In this document: piece by piece, positions 63,463-64,000 of the stretch
How positions within the stretch are numbered: the stretch's first letter is position 1
Layout: each line of letters opens with the position of its first letter
Assembly (NCBI GenBank): GCA_963830725.1
Contig: CAWHNO010000016.1
Location: 496,001 to 560,000, forward strand
Direction: 5' to 3'
Source: DASSUW01 sp963830725
GTDB taxonomy: Bacteria; Actinomycetota; Thermoleophilia; Solirubrobacterales; Solirubrobacteraceae
Length of the DNA stretch: 64,000 nt
The notes under the pieces: generated by a model
Databases searched by the model: none
What the model was told of the DNA's origin: nothing
What the model saw: the letters and a program-made list of their open reading frames with translations, nothing else
Position numbers and translations under genes: made by a program

Positions 63463-64000
63463 ATGCCGAGCGGTGGCAATCGCGATCGCGATCTCGTCGT
63501 CGTGTCGCCCCTCAAGGCGTGGACGTGCACGGCGTGCGGCGGCACCGGCGACCTCCTCACCATGGTGGATGCGGGGCCGCTGTGCATGCGCTGTGCCGAC
63601 CTGCACCATCTCGTGTTCCTGGCGTCTGGAGACGCCGCCCTGACGCGACGCGCGAGGCGCGAGAGCCGCCTGTCTGCCGTCGTCGTGCGCTTCAGCCGCG
63701 CGCGTCGGCGCTACGAGCGGCAAGGCGTCCTCGTCGAAGACGAGGCGCTCGAGCGGGCGGAGTCGCAGTGCCTCGCCGACGAGTCGGCGAGGGCGCGGCG
63801 CCGCGAACGTGCGGCCGCCAGGCGCGCCGAGGAAGACCTTGATCTGCAGGCGAGGTTCGCCACCGAGATCGTGCGGCTGTTCCCCGGCTGTCCGCCACAG
63901 CGAGCGGAGGCGATCGCCCGCCACGCCGCGGAGCGCGGCAGCGGGCGCGTCGGCCGCACGGCGGCGGCTCGGGCGCTGGATCGCCATGCGATCGAGCTGG
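63463..64000 (+). CDS. DUF2293-containing protein with N-terminal zinc finger (partial)
   Basis: About 179 residues to the window edge. N-terminal zinc-binding pair CTACGG and CMRCADLHHLVFL; a long basic helical middle (RARRESRLSAVVVRFSRAR, ARARRRERAAARRAEED); DUF2293 at the end (EIVRLFPGCPP, ERGSGRVGRTAAAR). Possibly nucleic-acid binding; function unknown. ATG 63463. The 3' end lies beyond the window. Confidence 0.75.
   Translation, partial: MPSGGNRDRDLVVVSPLKAWTCTACGGTGDLLTMVDAGPLCMRCADLHHLVFLASGDAALTRRARRESRLSAVVVRFSRARRRYERQGVLVEDEALERAESQCLADESARARRRERAAARRAEEDLDLQARFATEIVRLFPGCPPQRAEAIARHAAERGSGRVGRTAAARALDRHAIEL

Overview
This is a very GC-rich chromosomal window (roughly 70-73 % by eye) from an actinobacterium. 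GTG, TTG and apparently CTG starts are common, gene junctions often overlap as ATGA/GTGA, and the RecBCD and single-operon type II FAS content fit. Family content (rplK-rplA-rplJ-rplL organisation, SecE style, DUF3891, DUF2293, AlkZ-like wHTH, WS/DGAT) points to class Thermoleophilia (Solirubrobacterales-like); that placement is inference. I see no tRNA, rRNA, CRISPR array, prophage or intact insertion sequence. The region reads as core and house-keeping chromosome.

Layout. 1-8 kb, minus strand: the transcription/translation cluster rpmG-secE-nusG-rplK-rplA-rplJ-rplL, a 12-bp-stem hairpin, a GT-C glycosyltransferase and an unknown gene, then rpoB running off the left edge. Four copies of a 47-49 bp structured repeat sit in the junctions of this cluster. 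8-11 kb: a secreted GH15 glucoamylase-like enzyme and a frame-disrupted epoxide-hydrolase-like gene. 11-19 kb, minus: a complete FAS-II operon, fabD-fabH-fabG-acpP-fabF-accD-maoC-fabI, ending in an acyl-thioester-reductase-like SDR. 19-24 kb, minus: a GCS2-family ligase, a PQQ-type sugar dehydrogenase lipoprotein and a GAF kinase/LuxR response-regulator pair. 24-31 kb: FUSC protein, alcohol dehydrogenase, secreted M14 peptidase, PLP decarboxylase and a GAF-PAS-REC protein. 31.6-36.5 kb, minus: rnhA, DsbA-like, LLM oxidoreductase, DUF488, MFS, NUDIX and a small protein. 36.6-46 kb, mostly plus: DMT transporter, PucR regulator, diguanylate cyclase, hydrolase, kinase, LrgB (minus), AlkZ-like, WS/DGAT and HD protein. 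46-47.4 kb: a divergent methyltransferase/PadR pair with a clear operator-promoter. 47-55.7 kb, minus: recC-recB-recD, with recC interrupted by a palindrome doublet. 55.7-64 kb: small metabolic and regulatory genes (VOC, AraC, DUF1707/PspC, MFS, MBL, DUF3891, STAS, Crp, DUF2293).

Three themes cut across the window. (1) At least four families of short palindromic or structured repeats sit at gene junctions. One shows compensatory base-pair changes, one carries the Shine-Dalgarno of the next gene, and one interrupts recC. (2) About eighteen single-base frame breaks fall in otherwise well conserved genes, including essential ones (fabF, rplJ tail, recB). They are most simply explained by uncorrected assembly indels, so 'pseudogene' calls here should be read with that in mind. 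(3) Three genes appear to begin with CTG, each overlapping the upstream stop as CTGA.
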